Assembly (NCBI GenBank): GCA_964539095.1
Contig: CAZIFL010000066.1
Coordinates: 1-5,634 of the forward strand
Source: DAIPKP01 sp964539095
GTDB lineage: Bacteria; Synergistota; Synergistia; Synergistales; Aminiphilaceae
Reading direction: 5' to 3'
DNA length: 5,634 bases
The translations under genes and the position numbers were made by a program. How positions within the stretch are numbered: position 1 is the first letter of the stretch; each line of letters opens with the position of its first letter. This document shows, one piece after another, positions 4,880 through 5,634 of this stretch. The notes beneath the pieces are model-generated. The model saw only the letters and a list, made by a program, of their open reading frames with translations. It was not told the origin of the DNA and did not search any database.

Positions 4880-5634
4880 GTGCTCTACAACCTTCTCAAC
4901 GCAAGCACCGCCGTGCGCCTTACCCGGGGATGGAGCAAACGAGCCTCCTTTCCCCTTTTTTACGAACTCCTCCCCTGGGAGAAACCTGCCTTTGTGCTCT
5001 CCTTCGATGTGGACTTTCGCCGGGATGTGGAGGCTCTTCCCGAAATCTGCGCCATTCTTGAAGAGCGGGGTGTCCCCGCCTCCTTTGCCTGCGTGGGGGC
5101 CTGGGTGCGGAAATATCCCGAGGAACACCGACTTCTTCTTCAAAAAGGGCACGAGATCTTCAACCACTCCATGCATCATCCCGATAGCGAGGAGCTTGAT
5201 CCCCGGCATTGGAACAGCCTCTCCCGGGAGGAGCAGCGCCAGGAGGTTCTCGGGGCTCACCGGTCCATAGAAGAGATCTGCGGGGTGGCTCCCCTGGGTT
5301 TTCGGATGCCTCACTTCGGCCCCCAGCACCGGTGGCATCTCTACGGCATACTACAGGAGCTTGGATACGCTTATTCCTCCTCCACCACCTGCGGCGGGGG
5401 GTATGGCTTCTGCAAGCCCTTGAGGGTTCGCAAAACGGGGGTGCTGGAGTTTCCCACCGCCACCGCTCCGGGGCTGGGGTACGCCTCCTTCGACAGCTTT
5501 AACTACTTCAACAAGAGAAACCCCTTTGTAGCTCAAGGGCGGAACATGTTGGGGGATTTCCGCAGGCTTCTGGAGACAATCCAAAAGCAGAAGCTGCTGG
5601 GAACCCTCTATTTCGATCCCTACGATTTCGTGGC
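4880..5634 (+). CDS. Polysaccharide deacetylase, CE4/NodB type (3' end outside window)
   Basis: The open frame begins MLYNLLNAST and stays open for 251 codons to the window edge with no stop, so the gene is incomplete at its C-terminus. It shows the CE4 motifs in order: SFDVD at 41-45 (D43 as likely catalytic base, D45 as metal ligand), HSMHH at 96-100 (H96 and H100 as metal ligands), and GFRMPHFG at 140-147 with the motif-3 Arg R142 and P144. The family removes N- or O-acetyl groups from carbohydrates using a divalent metal. No hydrophobic signal peptide or anchor precedes the domain, which starts near residue 37. It therefore probably acts in the cytosol on a sugar intermediate or lipid-linked glycan rather than on exported polymer. 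Segment 170-206 is Gly/Ser/Cys-rich around STTCGGGYGFC, and a metal-binding or structural role there is possible but unproven. The gene is separated by 165 bases from the coupled block and may have its own promoter. Confidence 0.85.
   Translation, partial: MLYNLLNASTAVRLTRGWSKRASFPLFYELLPWEKPAFVLSFDVDFRRDVEALPEICAILEERGVPASFACVGAWVRKYPEEHRLLLQKGHEIFNHSMHHPDSEELDPRHWNSLSREEQRQEVLGAHRSIEEICGVAPLGFRMPHFGPQHRWHLYGILQELGYAYSSSTTCGGGYGFCKPLRVRKTGVLEFPTATAPGLGYASFDSFNYFNKRNPFVAQGRNMLGDFRRLLETIQKQKLLGTLYFDPYDFV

Noticed and set aside
4715..4880. Intrinsic terminator after the second glycosyltransferase
   Set aside because: I searched for a GC-rich stem followed by T bases and found none, so readthrough into the deacetylase remains possible.
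4844..5338. - strand frame of 164 codons opposite the deacetylase
   Set aside because: The + strand frame shows all three CE4 motifs in order and has a good ribosome binding site. The - strand translation shows no recognisable domain.

Overview
The window is a bacterial surface-polysaccharide (exopolysaccharide, O-antigen or capsule type) biosynthesis segment. All recognisable genes lie on the + strand and are tightly packed. The DNA is GC-rich (by eye near 60%), prefers codons such as CCC, GGG and CGG, uses clear GGAGG-type ribosome binding sites, and starts some genes with TTG or GTG. These traits indicate a bacterium, but nothing visible fixes the phylum. A Gram-negative or spirochaete-like host is only a guess.

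Layout: (1) bases 1-62 hold the last 19 codons of an unidentified gene. (2) After a gap of about 100 bases, a TTG-started gene (164-1360) encodes a UDP-N-acetyl-D-mannosamine dehydrogenase (WecC type). (3) It overlaps by 4 bases a GalE-like NAD-dependent sugar epimerase/dehydratase (1357-2319). (4) That overlaps by 4 bases a GT4-like glycosyltransferase (2316-3581), which carries an in-frame array of 12-bp repeats between its two Rossmann domains. (5) That overlaps by 1 base a second GT4 glycosyltransferase (3581-4714), in which the first Glu of the EX7E motif is Gly. (6) A 165-base gap contains an 11-bp tandem repeat array, a 7-bp tandem duplication and a weak promoter candidate. (7) A polysaccharide deacetylase (CE4/NodB type) starts at GTG 4880 and runs off the end of the window.

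How the genes work together (inference from families): the dehydrogenase and epimerase make activated sugars, one of them probably UDP-ManNAcA. The two cytosolic glycosyltransferases add sugars to a lipid-linked glycan. The deacetylase, which shows no signal peptide, may remove acetyl groups from an N-acetylated sugar intermediate. The four genes from 164 to 4714 look like one translationally coupled unit.

I found no RNA gene, CRISPR array, insertion sequence or convincing terminator. I do not see an undescribed system. The features most worth a second look are the two short tandem repeat arrays, which have similar A/C-rich units, and the substituted catalytic-motif residue in the second glycosyltransferase.
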